This document shows positions 10,227 through 18,768 of a stretch of DNA of 64,000 bases, one piece after another. A program made the position numbers and the translations under genes. The stretch's first letter is position 1. Each line of letters starts with the position of its first letter. The stretch is taken from contig JAGGDC010000004.1 of assembly GCA_020809425.1 (NCBI GenBank), forward strand, positions 372,001-436,000, read 5' to 3'. The notes below the pieces were generated by a model that ran no database searches, was not told where the DNA came from, and saw only the letters and a program-made list of their open reading frames with translations. This stretch comes from Candidatus Synoicihabitans palmerolidicus. Its GTDB lineage: Bacteria; Verrucomicrobiota; Verrucomicrobiia; Opitutales; Opitutaceae.

Positions 10227-11039
10227 TTAGTTCGGAATCACCAACTGCATCCCAATTTGCAGATCATTCTCTGAGCGCATCTTGTCACGATTGGCCGCGA
10301 AAATGTCCCAAAACCGCGAGGGCGTCCCAAAGTAGCGGCGCGAAAGATTTGAGAGCGTATCTCCCTTCACCACGGTGTGCATGCGGACCGCCGGAGCCGT
10401 GCGCTCGGCGGGAGGTCGAGTCGGAGGAGCCAATTGCCGCATCGGAGGAACTTCGTCCGGCACCGTCGAGATTCGCGATGAAGTCTCGGGCACCGACGTA
10501 ATCGCCTTATTTGAATCAGATCGACGCGGAACCGGAGCGCTGACCGCAGGGTTGCCGCGCAAGCGCGATAGCTCGTCTTTCAAACGCATGTTTTCATTCT
10601 TCAATTCCTCCACGACGTCCAACACAGCGTTACGCATCAATTGATTCTCCACCGGCTGCGCGGGCAGCGTTCGCGCGAAATCACGCGTTGCGGAATCAAT
10701 ACGCTGCCGCACCAAATCCGCCTGCGGGGCATTGGGCTTCAACTCCAAGTAGCGACGAAAATGATAGATCGCCGCCACAGGATCCTTGATCTCGAGTTGA
10801 TAGAGCAGCCCGACCTCCAAATGTGACTCCGGCGCCCCATCTCGCCTCGAATCGAGAACCTTAAAAAACTCGGAAAGTGCGGCTTGCTCCTGGCCCTGAC
10901 GCAAAAATCGCTTACCCTCTACAAACGAAGGTTCGGTGACCTCGGCCACCGGCTGGGAATCAGGCAAACGATTGCAGCCGTTCGCGAGTAAGCCACCCAC
11001 GACCAGCAGCAAAGTGGAAAGTTGGCGCAGTCGAATCAT
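10227..11039 (-). CDS. LysM-domain lipoprotein (left copy)
   Basis: 270 residues from the start at 11039; an in-frame start at 11066 adds nine residues before the signal peptide. The N-terminus is a lipoprotein signal with lipobox LLANGC, so the mature protein would be lipid-anchored. Residues about 35-110 look like a TPR-type helical region (KRFLRQGQEQAALSEFF ... AIYHFRRYLELKPNAP). A short coiled coil follows (NENMRLKDELSRLR), then a proline-rich linker. A C-terminal LysM domain (HTVVKGDTLSNLSRRYFG ... LQIGMQLVIPN) binds peptidoglycan. It is divergent from kdsD. Identical to the copy at 41999-42811. Confidence 0.88.
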   Translation of the reverse strand: MIRLRQLSTLLLVVGGLLANGCNRLPDSQPVAEVTEPSFVEGKRFLRQGQEQAALSEFFKVLDSRRDGAPESHLEVGLLYQLEIKDPVAAIYHFRRYLELKPNAPQADLVRQRIDSATRDFARTLPAQPVENQLMRNAVLDVVEELKNENMRLKDELSRLRGNPAVSAPVPRRSDSNKAITSVPETSSRISTVPDEVPPMRQLAPPTRPPAERTAPAVRMHTVVKGDTLSNLSRRYFGTPSRFWDIFAANRDKMRSENDLQIGMQLVIPN

Positions 11040-11112
11040 CACGGGAAAAGGAATTGAACGTCCCAAGGTTACTTTCTAAGTCTGGCAATCCCTCCCGTGA
11101 CACAAACTCTAA

Positions 11113-12102
11113 ATGGCAATCGCACCTAAATCCGCCCTTAAACGCGCCCGAGCCTGCCTTGCCATCGAACAGGATGCCATCGCCGCCACCGCCGCGTCGC
11201 TCGACAAGTCGTTCGTCGCCGTGGCCCGCGCCATCGAGGCCGCCGCGGCCTCTCACGGAAAACTTATCTGCTCCGGCGTCGGTAAATCAGCCCATATCGC
11301 TCAAAAACTGGTCGGCACGTTCAACAGCACGGGTCTGCCGACTTGTTTCCTCGACGCCACCCAAGCTTTACACGGCGACTTGGGACTCTGCGCGCAAGGG
11401 GACATCGCAATCCTCTTCAGCAACAGTGGTCAATCCGAGGAGGTGCTACGCCTCCTCCCCTTGTTGCGCCGCCTCGGAGTAATCGTCATCGCCTGCACCT
11501 CGAACCTCGATTCGGATCTGGCTCGCGAAGCCGATCACGTCCTCAGCTACGTCGTCCCACGCGAAGCTTGCCCGTTGGAGCTCGCTCCCACTGCGAGCAC
11601 CACCGCCGCCCTCGCCATTGGAGATGCGCTCGCGATGGTCTTGCTCGAGTCACGCGGCCTTACGCGCGATGACTTCGCCAAATATCACCCCGCCGGTAAT
11701 CTGGGTCGAATTCTCCTGCTTCGCGTGTCAGATATCATGCGCCAAGCCGAACGTCTTGCCATCGCTCCTGATACCGTATCCGTCCAGGATTCCATTCTCG
11801 CCATGACCAAGGCCAAGAGCGGCAGCATCGCTCTAGTCAGCCCCAAAACCGGTAAACTCACCGGCATCCTCACTGACGGAGACTGCCGCCGTGCCGCCCT
11901 ATCAGGCCCCAACTTCCTGCAGCAACCTGTTCACACATTCATGACCAAGGGACCCAAAACCGTTCGCGAGGACGCTCTCGGGGTCGATGCCCTGCGTCTA
12001 TTCGAAGCGCACAAGATCGACGACCTCATCGTCGTAAATCGCGCCGGTAAACCCGTCGGGTTGGTGGATGGTCAGGATCTGCCTAAACTAAAAATCGTCT
12101 AG
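11113..12102 (+). CDS. kdsD: Arabinose-5-phosphate isomerase KdsD/KpsF (left copy)
   Basis: 329 residues: an SIS domain followed by two CBS domains. It interconverts D-ribulose 5-phosphate and D-arabinose 5-phosphate, the first step to Kdo for lipopolysaccharide. Visible SIS motifs are CSGVGKSAHIAQKLVGTFNS, the ALHGDLG loop with the active-site histidine, FSNSGQSEEV and YHPAGNLGR. The CBS pair starts about residue 208 (VSDIMRQAERLAI) and includes GILTDGDCRRA and TFMTKGPKTV. The length matches E. coli KdsD (328). It is followed after 111 bp by the fumarase gene on the same strand. Confidence 0.95.
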   Translation: MAIAPKSALKRARACLAIEQDAIAATAASLDKSFVAVARAIEAAAASHGKLICSGVGKSAHIAQKLVGTFNSTGLPTCFLDATQALHGDLGLCAQGDIAILFSNSGQSEEVLRLLPLLRRLGVIVIACTSNLDSDLAREADHVLSYVVPREACPLELAPTASTTAALAIGDALAMVLLESRGLTRDDFAKYHPAGNLGRILLLRVSDIMRQAERLAIAPDTVSVQDSILAMTKAKSGSIALVSPKTGKLTGILTDGDCRRAALSGPNFLQQPVHTFMTKGPKTVREDALGVDALRLFEAHKIDDLIVVNRAGKPVGLVDGQDLPKLKIV

Positions 12103-12213
12103 ATCCGCCCCATTTCCCTTATCCCAACCCTCTGCGCATCCTTTGCCGTTGCTTGCGCATCCGAGAGATTTTGATCCCCGTCTGCCTTGTAGCCACTTAA
12201 TTTATCCGCCGTC

Positions 12214-13854
12214 ATGTCTACGCCGCCCTTCGTCTACCAAGACTCCTTCCCGCTCGGAGAAGACACCACTGAATATCGCCTACTGTCACGGGAAGGCATC
12301 AGCACTGCCGAATTCGAAGGTCAGTCGATTTTGAAGGTAGCCCCCGAAGTCTTGTCATACTTGGCCTCCCAAGCCTTCCACGACTGCTCTTTTACCCTAC
12401 GGGAGAAGCACCTCAAACAGGTCGCCGCCATTCTCGATGATCCCGAGGCCTCCGACAACGATCGTTATGTCGCCACGACATTGCTCAAAAACGCCGAAAT
12501 AGCCGCTGAAGGCATCCTTCCCTTTTGCCAAGACACCGGCACTGCGATCGTCATGGGGAAAAAAGGTCAATGTGTCTGGACGGGAGCCAACGACGCCGAG
12601 GCCCTCTCCCAAGGCATCTACGAGTGCTACACCAGGGAAAACCTCCGCCATTCCCAGGCCGCTCCTCTCACCATGTTTGAGGAGAAGAATACCGGCACCA
12701 ACCTCCCCGCCCAAATCGACCTCTACGCGACCGAAGGCGACGAATATAGATTCCTCTTTGTCGCCAAGGGCGGGGGCTCCGCCAACAAGACCTTCCTGTT
12801 CCAGCAAACCCGCGCGCTCCTCAATCCCAAAAGCCTCGAAACGTTCCTGCTCGAGAAAATGAAGACGCTCGGCACCGCGGCCTGCCCTCCCTACCATCTC
12901 ACTTTTGTCCTCGGTGGCACCAGCGCCGAAACTTGTCTCAAAATCGTCAAACTCGCCTCGACCAAATATCTGGACGCCCTGCCCACCAGCGGTAACGAAC
13001 ACGGCCGGGCGTTCCGCGACGTGGAGTTGGAGGAAAAGGTGCTTAAACTCGCGCAAAGCACCGGCATCGGGGCTCAATTCGGAGGTAAATACTTCGCCCT
13101 GGACGTCCGCATTGTGCGCCTGCCTCGCCACGGTGCATCCTGCCCCGTTGGCATGGGGGTCTCGTGCAGCGCCGACCGCAACATCAAGGCCAAGATCAAC
13201 CGCGAAGGTATCTGGTTGGAAAAGATGGAGACCAATCCAGGCCGGCTGATCCCTGAAGCCATGCGCACGCTCAAACAGGAGAACGTCGTGCACATCGACC
13301 TCAACCAACCGATGCGCGCCATCCTCGCCGAGCTCAGCAAACATCCCGTCACCACTCGAGTACTCCTCAACGGTCCTATGATCGTCGCCCGCGATATCGC
13401 TCACGCCAAACTCAAGGACCGTATCGACGCTGGCGAAGGCTTGCCCGACTACCTCAAGCAACACCCGGTCTACTACGCTGGCCCCGCCCCAACCCCCAAG
13501 GGCTACGCGTCCGGCAGTTTTGGTCCGACCACCGCAGGTCGCATGGACAGCTACGTCGACCTTTTTCAATCCCACGGTGGCTCCATGATCATGCTCGCCA
13601 AAGGCAACCGCTCCCACGCAGTGACCCAAGCCTGCCAAACCCACGGCGGATTTTACCTCGGCTCCATCGGCGGGACCGCCGCCATCTTGGCCAAGAAAAG
13701 CATCCGGAAAGTCGAAGTCCTCGAATATCCCGAACTGGGCATGGAGGCCGTCTGGAAAATCGAGGTGGGAAATTTCCCGGCGTTCATTCTCGTGGATGAC
13801 AAAGGCAACGACTTCTTCGTCAACGGCTGCGCTGCGTGCGTGCCAGGCAAATAA
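12214..13854 (+). CDS. fumA: Class I (Fe-S) fumarate hydratase (left copy)
   Basis: 546 residues, the size of E. coli FumA/FumB. It hydrates fumarate to malate in the TCA cycle with a labile [4Fe-4S] cluster. Candidate cluster cysteines are in [25 protein letters not shown] and [12 protein letters not shown]. The C-terminal beta domain contains [13 protein letters not shown], the catalytic-region [20 protein letters not shown] and the end [10 protein letters not shown]. The frame is intact and the minus-strand copy at 39184-40824 is identical. Retention of both copies doubles dosage. A long antisense open frame lies over it but has no protein character. Confidence 0.96.
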   Translation: MSTPPFVYQDSFPLGEDTTEYRLLSREGISTAEFEGQSILKVAPEVLSYLASQAFHDCSFTLREKHLKQVAAILDDPEASDNDRYVATTLLKNAEIAAEGILPFCQDTGTAIVMGKKGQCVWTGANDAEALSQGIYECYTRENLRHSQAAPLTMFEEKNTGTNLPAQIDLYATEGDEYRFLFVAKGGGSANKTFLFQQTRALLNPKSLETFLLEKMKTLGTAACPPYHLTFVLGGTSAETCLKIVKLASTKYLDALPTSGNEHGRAFRDVELEEKVLKLAQSTGIGAQFGGKYFALDVRIVRLPRHGASCPVGMGVSCSADRNIKAKINREGIWLEKMETNPGRLIPEAMRTLKQENVVHIDLNQPMRAILAELSKHPVTTRVLLNGPMIVARDIAHAKLKDRIDAGEGLPDYLKQHPVYYAGPAPTPKGYASGSFGPTTAGRMDSYVDLFQSHGGSMIMLAKGNRSHAVTQACQTHGGFYLGSIGGTAAILAKKSIRKVEVLEYPELGMEAVWKIEVGNFPAFILVDDKGNDFFVNGCAACVPGK

Positions 13855-13912
13855 ATCACACGACCGTAAATTAACCCACATCACGGTCCCCTGACCGCCT
13901 TCCACTACCCGC

Positions 13913-14331
13913 ATGTCGAGATTCGTGATGTTAAGTTCTCTGTGTTCCGGTTCCGGATGGTTGATTGATGTGATCAACGCTCATCCTGAAATCGATTGCT
14001 GTGGTGTGTAATTTCGCTCTCAACGCGTCCGAGAAAACAGCCCTCGCATTTACCACATTTACCCACGCAGCCGTGAAGCTCAAACCGGCTGGCTGGGGCC
14101 ATGGCGCTATCTGAGGAGCTTTTACTCTCTTCCCGGGACGACACTGAGGTTTAAGCTGATGTATGGTGAAGCCCGTGATCATCCGGTCGTGCCACTCTAC
14201 CTGCTGACCCACCGCATCCCAGTCATTCATTTGGTTCGAGAAAATCAATTGGACGCCATTATTTCCTGGGAAATTGTGCAACCAGGCACGATACCGTGGC
14301 ACGTTCAGCAGGATACCAACGCACCAAGTGA
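13913..14331 (+). pseudogene. Sulfotransferase-like gene, truncated by IS66
   Basis: Read from the ATG at 13913, the frame gives SSLCSGSGWLIDVINAHPEI (a 5'-PAPS-loop-like start of sulfotransferases) and later RIPVIHLVRENQLDAIISWE (the 3'-phosphate-binding strand and helix). Together these mark the Stf0/NodH-type sulfotransferase family. A TAA at 14009-14011 interrupts the frame, and the IS66 end at 14332 removes the C-terminal half. The remainder of the gene is not found beyond the IS66 element, where the rplQ terminator region begins instead, so DNA was deleted there. Confidence 0.7.
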
Positions 14332-14390
14332 GTAAGCGTCCGAGAGGCGACCTCCTATGCGGGAAGTGATTTTGCGGGTAAATGGGCAGG

Positions 14391-14745
14391 ATGGAAGCAA
14401 TTGAAGTGGAGGTGCAGAACAACAAGCGCGATGGTCGCGGACGCTAGCTGCGTAGCGCAGAAGAGTGGGCGCAGTTGGCGGCGATCTCCCGCGAGAGCGG
14501 CCTGACGCAGAAGGCGTTCGCGAAGCGCGAGGGCCTCAAATACGCGACGTTTGTGGCATGGCTGGGACGGCCCGGCGGCGCAAGGGTGCGGAGGCGGAGG
14601 CGGCGGGCCCTTCGTTCGCAACGCCCCACCTCCAACGATGTCGCCTCCGGCGGCATCGTTGGAGGTGGGGCTGCCGGACGGCACGCGGTTGCGTGGTGAC
14701 GATCCGATCGCCATGGCCGCGTTGGTCAAAGCCCTGCGCAACTGA
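14391..14745 (+). pseudogene. IS66 tnpA (OrfA), nonsense and frameshift
   Basis: The ATG at 14391 opens MEAIEVEVQNNKRDGRGR, then TAG at 14445-14447 stops translation after 18 codons. The frame continues as LRSAEEWAQLAAISRESGLTQK and FAKREGLKYATFVAWLGR, the helix-turn-helix region of IS66 OrfA. The expected C-terminus (VGLPDGTRLRG ... AALVKALRN) is in a different frame. A strong palindrome at 14623-14671 lies just before that C-terminus. The gene is inactive in both arm copies. Confidence 0.8.
14623..14671. repeat. Near-perfect 49-bp palindrome inside IS66
   Basis: The 18-bp arm gccccacctccaacgatg (14623-14640) is perfectly complementary to 14654-14671. The 13-bp spacer folds further with four more pairs (14642-14645 with 14649-14652) after one mismatch. 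The result is a long GC-rich hairpin. It also occurs at 38367-38415 in the right arm. Confidence 0.9.
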
Positions 14746-14750
14746 CGGCA

Positions 14751-16152
14751 ATGATCGGTTTGCCTTCGGCGCTGACGATCCACCTAGCAATTGAACCGGT
14801 GGATATGCGAAAACAGTTTGACGGGTGGTGAACTGTGGCTTCCCAGGTGCTGCGTGAAGATCCCTTTGGCGGTGCGTTGTTCGTGTTCACCAACAAGCGG
14901 CGTAACCGGGTGAAGTTGCTGTATTGGGATGGCACCGGCGTGTGGGTGCTGGCGGCCCCGGAGCAGTTTGAAAAGATCGGCGAGGAGCGCAGCTTCGAGG
15001 TCGATGTGGTGCCGACGAAGTTGTTCAAGCGCGAGTTCGTGCGCCCGAAGTATCGGGCCAAGGCCCAGCTCGATCGTGCGCCGGTGGTGGCACCCGCACG
15101 GGTGCGCCCGGTGGAGGGCGGCTACGCCTCGGCGGGACTCTTGGCCTGGGTGTTGATCAGCAAGTATGTCGATCACGCCCCGCGGTATCGGCTCGAGAAG
15201 ATGTCGTCGCGCTGGGGAGCGCGCCTGCCGCGTCAGAGTATGGTCGAGTGGGTGCGCATCGCCTCAGACTGGCTGGAACCGATTTACCAGGGCATGCGCC
15301 GCAGGTTGCTCGAATCCAGGCTACGTGCCAGTCGATGAAACGCCGGTGCGATGTCACGACCCGGATCAAAAACGGGGCAAAATCAAGAATGGATGGATGT
15401 GGGTGATGAGCGGCCCGGGTGATGACGTGTTCTTCGACTGGCGATCATCGCGCCAGCACGGTGAACTGACGTCGCTGGTCGAAGGTTTTGCCGGGATAAT
15501 GCCATCCGATGGCTATGGTGCCTATCCCGCGTATCTGGCGACGCATCCCGAGGTGCGTTGGGTGGGCTGCTGGGCACACGCGCGGCGTAAGTTTTTTGAA
15601 GCCCAAGCGGAGAACTCGCGAGTAGCCCAATGGATCCTGCGGCTGATCGCATGGATGTATCATCAGGACAAGCAGTGGGATGAGGCCGGTATCGATGCGC
15701 GGCAGCGGCAGCAAAGACGCGAGCGCGACTTTACCCATAAGCTGTATTGGTTGCGCGTGGTGGTGTGGAGGCTGCGCGCGCACGTGCGCCCCAAGTCCGG
15801 CCTGGGCAAGGCCTGCACCTACCTGCGCGGTCAGTGGAAACCATTGGTCGCGCGCCTGCAGCACGGTGAAACCCGGCTGGACAACAATCTGGTGGAAAAC
15901 GCCATCCGCCCCTCAGCGTTGGGCAAAAAGCACTGGCTGTTCGTAGGGCATCCCGATGCCGGCCAACGCTCGGCGATCATCTACTCGATCGTGATCAGCT
16001 GCCAACGTCACGGGCACGACCCGTTGGACTATCTGCGCGACGTGCTCACCAGGCTGCCGCAACAACTCCCAGGTGCCGACATCAGCGATCTGCTTTCGGT
16101 TAACTGGAAACCCTCCGTCGACGTCGAACTGCCCGCACCATCGCAATCGTAA
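14751..16152 (+). pseudogene. IS66 tnpB-tnpC deletion fusion with frameshift
   Basis: TnpB starts at ATG 14751 (MIGLPSALTIHLAIEPVDMR), has TGA at 14829-14831, and continues as [20 protein letters not shown] and [10 protein letters not shown]. There it runs straight into the TnpC sequence [19 protein letters not shown], which in the window-start copy follows about 100 TnpC residues; those and the TnpB end are missing. The joint lies in the short shared string gtgctggcggccc. Near 15317 one extra base shifts the frame before the catalytic VDETPVRC. The C-terminal frame then runs intact to 16152, including NNLVENAIRPSALGKKHWLF. No full transposase can be made without frameshifting. Confidence 0.88.
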
Positions 16153-16288
16153 CGATTGCTACATCGAAGTCGTTACCATCGCGGTGCCGTTATCGTTACC
16201 TTCGTTATCAGGCAAGGAAGTCGCCTCTCGGACGCTTACGAGCGATCGTCCCGCTTCCCCACTCGATTACCATCCAGTACGAAGGCAC

Positions 16289-16317
16289 AAAAAAACGCCG
16301 CGGATTGCGCCGCGGCG
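16289..16317 (-). terminator. Rho-independent terminator of the alpha operon
   Basis: On the minus strand a perfect 8-bp stem (cgccgcgg / ccgcggcg, loop of 6) is followed by seven T. It lies 29 bp past the rplQ stop and ends the rpsM-rplQ transcript. It also separates that transcript from the convergent IS66 and fumarase genes of the left arm. Confidence 0.92.
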
Positions 16318-16345
16318 TAACGTTTTAAAACTATTAATAAAAAAC

Positions 16346-16846
16346 TTAGTCTTTCTTCTCTGCCGAATCAGGAGCCTCAGCGACCGGAGCTGCGGCTGCC
16401 ACCACTGGTTCCGCTTCCACCACTGGTGTCTCGACCTGCTTCTTGGCTTTCGAAGCGCCCTTTTTCTTGGGCTTCTTGTAACCAGGATCGTCAGCCTTGA
16501 CGAACTCGATCAGAGCCATCTCGGCAGCATCACCAATACGGGCTCCGAGTTTATAGATACGGGTGTAACCGCCGGGACGATTCAGGAATTCAGTGACCTT
16601 CTCGTCGAAGAGCAAGTTGATCGCGGCAAGATCACGCACGTCTTTCGAGGCAAGACGACGCAAATGTAATGTGGCCTTCTTTGCCTTGGTGACCACCTTC
16701 TCAATGAAGGGACGCAGGGCCTTGGCCTTGGTCAGGGTAGTTTTGATCCGTCCGTGGGTGATCAAGGAAGCGCCCATGTTGGACAACATGGCAGCGCGGT
16801 GCTCGCGGGTGACGCCGAGGGATTGGCGGTGAACTCTATGACGCAT
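16346..16846 (-). CDS. rplQ: 50S ribosomal protein L17
   Basis: 166 residues beginning MRHRVHRQSLGVTREHRAAML, the conserved L17 N-terminus that binds 23S rRNA near the tunnel exit. The core (to about residue 120, PGGYTRIYKLGARIGDAAEMALIE) matches the family. The C-terminus carries an extra tail of about 45 residues rich in Lys, Ala, Val and Glu (E. coli L17 has 127 residues). It is the last gene of the alpha cluster, downstream of rpoA with a 163-bp gap. Confidence 0.97.
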   Translation of the reverse strand: MRHRVHRQSLGVTREHRAAMLSNMGASLITHGRIKTTLTKAKALRPFIEKVVTKAKKATLHLRRLASKDVRDLAAINLLFDEKVTEFLNRPGGYTRIYKLGARIGDAAEMALIEFVKADDPGYKKPKKKGASKAKKQVETPVVEAEPVVAAAAPVAEAPDSAEKKD

Positions 16847-17009
16847 TGTAGTTTATTTACTGATGTTGAGTGGTCTCCGATCGGCTACCAATTCGCAGCG
16901 TAAGCAAATTGGCGGCGCGAAGACCGATGTGGGTGAAAGTGAACGGCAACCAAGAGATCACATAACATGAAATCTTGATTGCCTATCACTCGCCGGCAAA
17001 TGGCGGGTT

Positions 17010-18014
17010 TTAAATTTCCTTCTTCGGATCAAGCAAACGCTCGTCAAACTTCATGCCGAGTGAGAGACCCAAGGCCTCCAGCTTCTCTTTGATTTCGTAG
17101 AGTGATTTCTTACCGAAATTCCGATACTTGAGCATCTCCTGTTCGGTCTTCATGGCGAGTTCGCCAACCGTGGTGATGTTCGCATTGTTCAAGCAGTTGG
17201 CCGCACGAACCGATAGCTCGATTTCGTTTACCGACATATTGAGGAGCTTACGCAGTTTGTTCTGCTCTTCGCTCACCTCTGACTGTTGATTATCGAATTC
17301 GAAGGCCTCCTCGGAAACGCGATCAAACACGTCCAAGTGATGTTTCATGATCGAGCCGGCTTGTTTGAGGGCATCGTCAGGATTGATGCGACCGTCGGTC
17401 CAAATTTCAAGAATGAGCATATCGTAATCGGTGATTTGTCCCACGCGAGTGGCTTCAACTGAATACTTCATGAGCTTCACCGGAGAGAAAAGGGAATCTA
17501 TCGGAATGACGCCTATCGCTTGTTCTTCCTTCTTGCCGAGCTCACCAGGGCAGTATCCACGGCCGGTTTTGATGGTGATCTCGGCCTCAAATTCACGGGC
17601 CTTATCCAAGGTGCAGATCAACTGGTCGGGATTAACGATCGTGATGTTTGCATCGGCCTGAATATCCGCCGCCGTGACCGCACCATCGCGAGCGACGTTC
17701 AATGACAGCACCACTTCATCGCGATTCGCAGTAGAAATGATGAGCACCTTTTTCAGGTTCAATACGATGTCAGTCACATCCTCAACGACGCCGTCGACGC
17801 TTTGGAATTCATGGTTGACCCCTTCGATCTTGATCGAAGCGATGGCCGCACCCTCGATGGAGCTAAGGAGCACCCGACGGAGAGAGTTACCGATGGTATG
17901 TCCATATCCGGCCTCGAAAGGCTCGACGATGAACTTGCCGTAGGTGGCGGTGGAGCCTTCCTCCACCTTCGTTAGCTTATTAGGAAGTTCGAACTTACCG
18001 AGGCGTTTGGGCAT
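17010..18014 (-). CDS. rpoA: RNA polymerase alpha subunit
   Basis: 334 residues. The N-terminal dimerisation domain (about 1-235) has GYGHTIGNSLRRVLLSSIEG and GRGYCPGELGKKEEQAIG. A linker rich in Asn, Gln and Glu follows. The C-terminal domain (about 255-320) has the helix-hairpin-helix motifs ELSVRAANCLNNANITTVGE and NFGKKSLYEIKEKLEALGL that contact UP elements and activators. It lies between rpsD and rplQ as in most bacteria. Confidence 0.98.
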   Translation of the reverse strand: MPKRLGKFELPNKLTKVEEGSTATYGKFIVEPFEAGYGHTIGNSLRRVLLSSIEGAAIASIKIEGVNHEFQSVDGVVEDVTDIVLNLKKVLIISTANRDEVVLSLNVARDGAVTAADIQADANITIVNPDQLICTLDKAREFEAEITIKTGRGYCPGELGKKEEQAIGVIPIDSLFSPVKLMKYSVEATRVGQITDYDMLILEIWTDGRINPDDALKQAGSIMKHHLDVFDRVSEEAFEFDNQQSEVSEEQNKLRKLLNMSVNEIELSVRAANCLNNANITTVGELAMKTEQEMLKYRNFGKKSLYEIKEKLEALGLSLGMKFDERLLDPKKEI

Positions 18015-18110
18015 GGTGTATAAAGATTTGAATCAAAAATTGAAGTTCTAGAAAGAGTAAGTGGAAGCCTTAACGGCAACTTACTCCCAAAACACGGCGC
18101 GCTTGCGCCA

Positions 18111-18722
18111 TTAGAAGCGTGAGTAGAACTCGACGATCAACTGCTCGTTGATGTCTTGGACCATTTCTTCGCGAGTCGGCATACGATTTACTACACCGGT
18201 GTAGGTCTCTTGGTTCAAAGTGAGCCAACCAGGGACATTGCGAGCCCGAGTCTCTTCCAAATTGCGCGTCGCAATCTGACGGGAGGTCGACGTGTCCTTG
18301 ATCATAATCTCATCACCAGGATTCACGGTGTAGGAGGAAATATCCACCTTGCCGCCATCGACCCGGACATGACCATGATTGACGAGTTGGCGGGCCGCAG
18401 CGCGGGTGCGGGCAAAACCAAGTGAGTAAACAGCACTATCCAAGCGAGTTTCCAACAGCTGGAGGAAACGTTCGCCCGTCACGCCTTTCTCACGTTTGGC
18501 CTTCTCGAAAGAGCGACGAAACTGACGTTCAAGAAGACCGAAGACGTAGCGAAGCTTTTGCTTCTCATCGAGGCCGATGGCGTATTCCGACTTCTTGCGA
18601 CGAAGCCGGGGGCCATGCTGACCTGGCGGGTATGAGCGCTTCTCGTAAGCCTTGGTAGCGCCAAACAACGGTTGCCCGAAGCGGCGGCTGATACGAGTGG
18701 TGGGGCCGATGTAACGAGCCAT
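18111..18722 (-). CDS. rpsD: 30S ribosomal protein S4
   Basis: 203 residues beginning MARYIGPTTRISRRFGQPLF. It binds the 5' domain of 16S rRNA and starts small-subunit assembly. The S4 RNA-binding domain lies about residues 93-155 (LETRLDSAVYSLGFARTRAA, VNHGHVRVDGGKVDI). The N-terminus has no zinc-binding cysteines, so it is the cysteine-free form. The gene lies between rpsK and rpoA. Confidence 0.98.
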   Translation of the reverse strand: MARYIGPTTRISRRFGQPLFGATKAYEKRSYPPGQHGPRLRRKKSEYAIGLDEKQKLRYVFGLLERQFRRSFEKAKREKGVTGERFLQLLETRLDSAVYSLGFARTRAAARQLVNHGHVRVDGGKVDISSYTVNPGDEIMIKDTSTSRQIATRNLEETRARNVPGWLTLNQETYTGVVNRMPTREEMVQDINEQLIVEFYSRF

Positions 18723-18768
18723 GGAGTGTAATCCTTAAATTTAGAGGGTGGTCGAATTGTGACGCAAA

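Larger units (their letters stand above)
8869..16239. repeat. Left arm of a 7,371-bp inverted repeat
   Basis: Every coordinate x in this arm corresponds to 53038 - x in the arm at 36799-44169 on the opposite strand. The relation holds at all gene boundaries checked, so there is no insertion or deletion between arms. All stretches compared by eye were identical, including frameshifts and stop codons. The arm starts exactly at the IS3 terminal base (tgaggtggaccc) and ends exactly at the IS66 terminal base (gcttac). It contains IS3, a LysM lipoprotein gene, kdsD, a class I fumarase gene, a truncated sulfotransferase gene and IS66. Confidence 0.97.
14332..16239 (+). mobile_element. IS66-family element, left-arm copy (1,908 bp)
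   Basis: Both ends carry a 24-bp inverted repeat starting gtaagcgtccgagaggcgac, with one mismatch. The element contains tnpA, tnpB and tnpC regions in the usual IS66 order, but tnpB is fused to the middle of tnpC by an internal deletion, making it shorter than the usual 2.4-2.6 kb. The flanks (ccaagtga before, gagcgatc after) do not match, so no target duplication remains here. The right end lies 50 bp beyond the rplQ terminator. Confidence 0.92.

Noticed and set aside
12397-13977. 526-codon open frame antisense to fumA (and its mirror at 39061-40641)
   Set aside because: It lies entirely opposite a well-conserved gene, has low-complexity composition, and is explained by codon usage of the sense gene.
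13931-14425. 164-codon minus-strand frame before IS66
   Set aside because: It is the shadow of the plus-strand sulfotransferase remnant and runs into the IS66 terminus.
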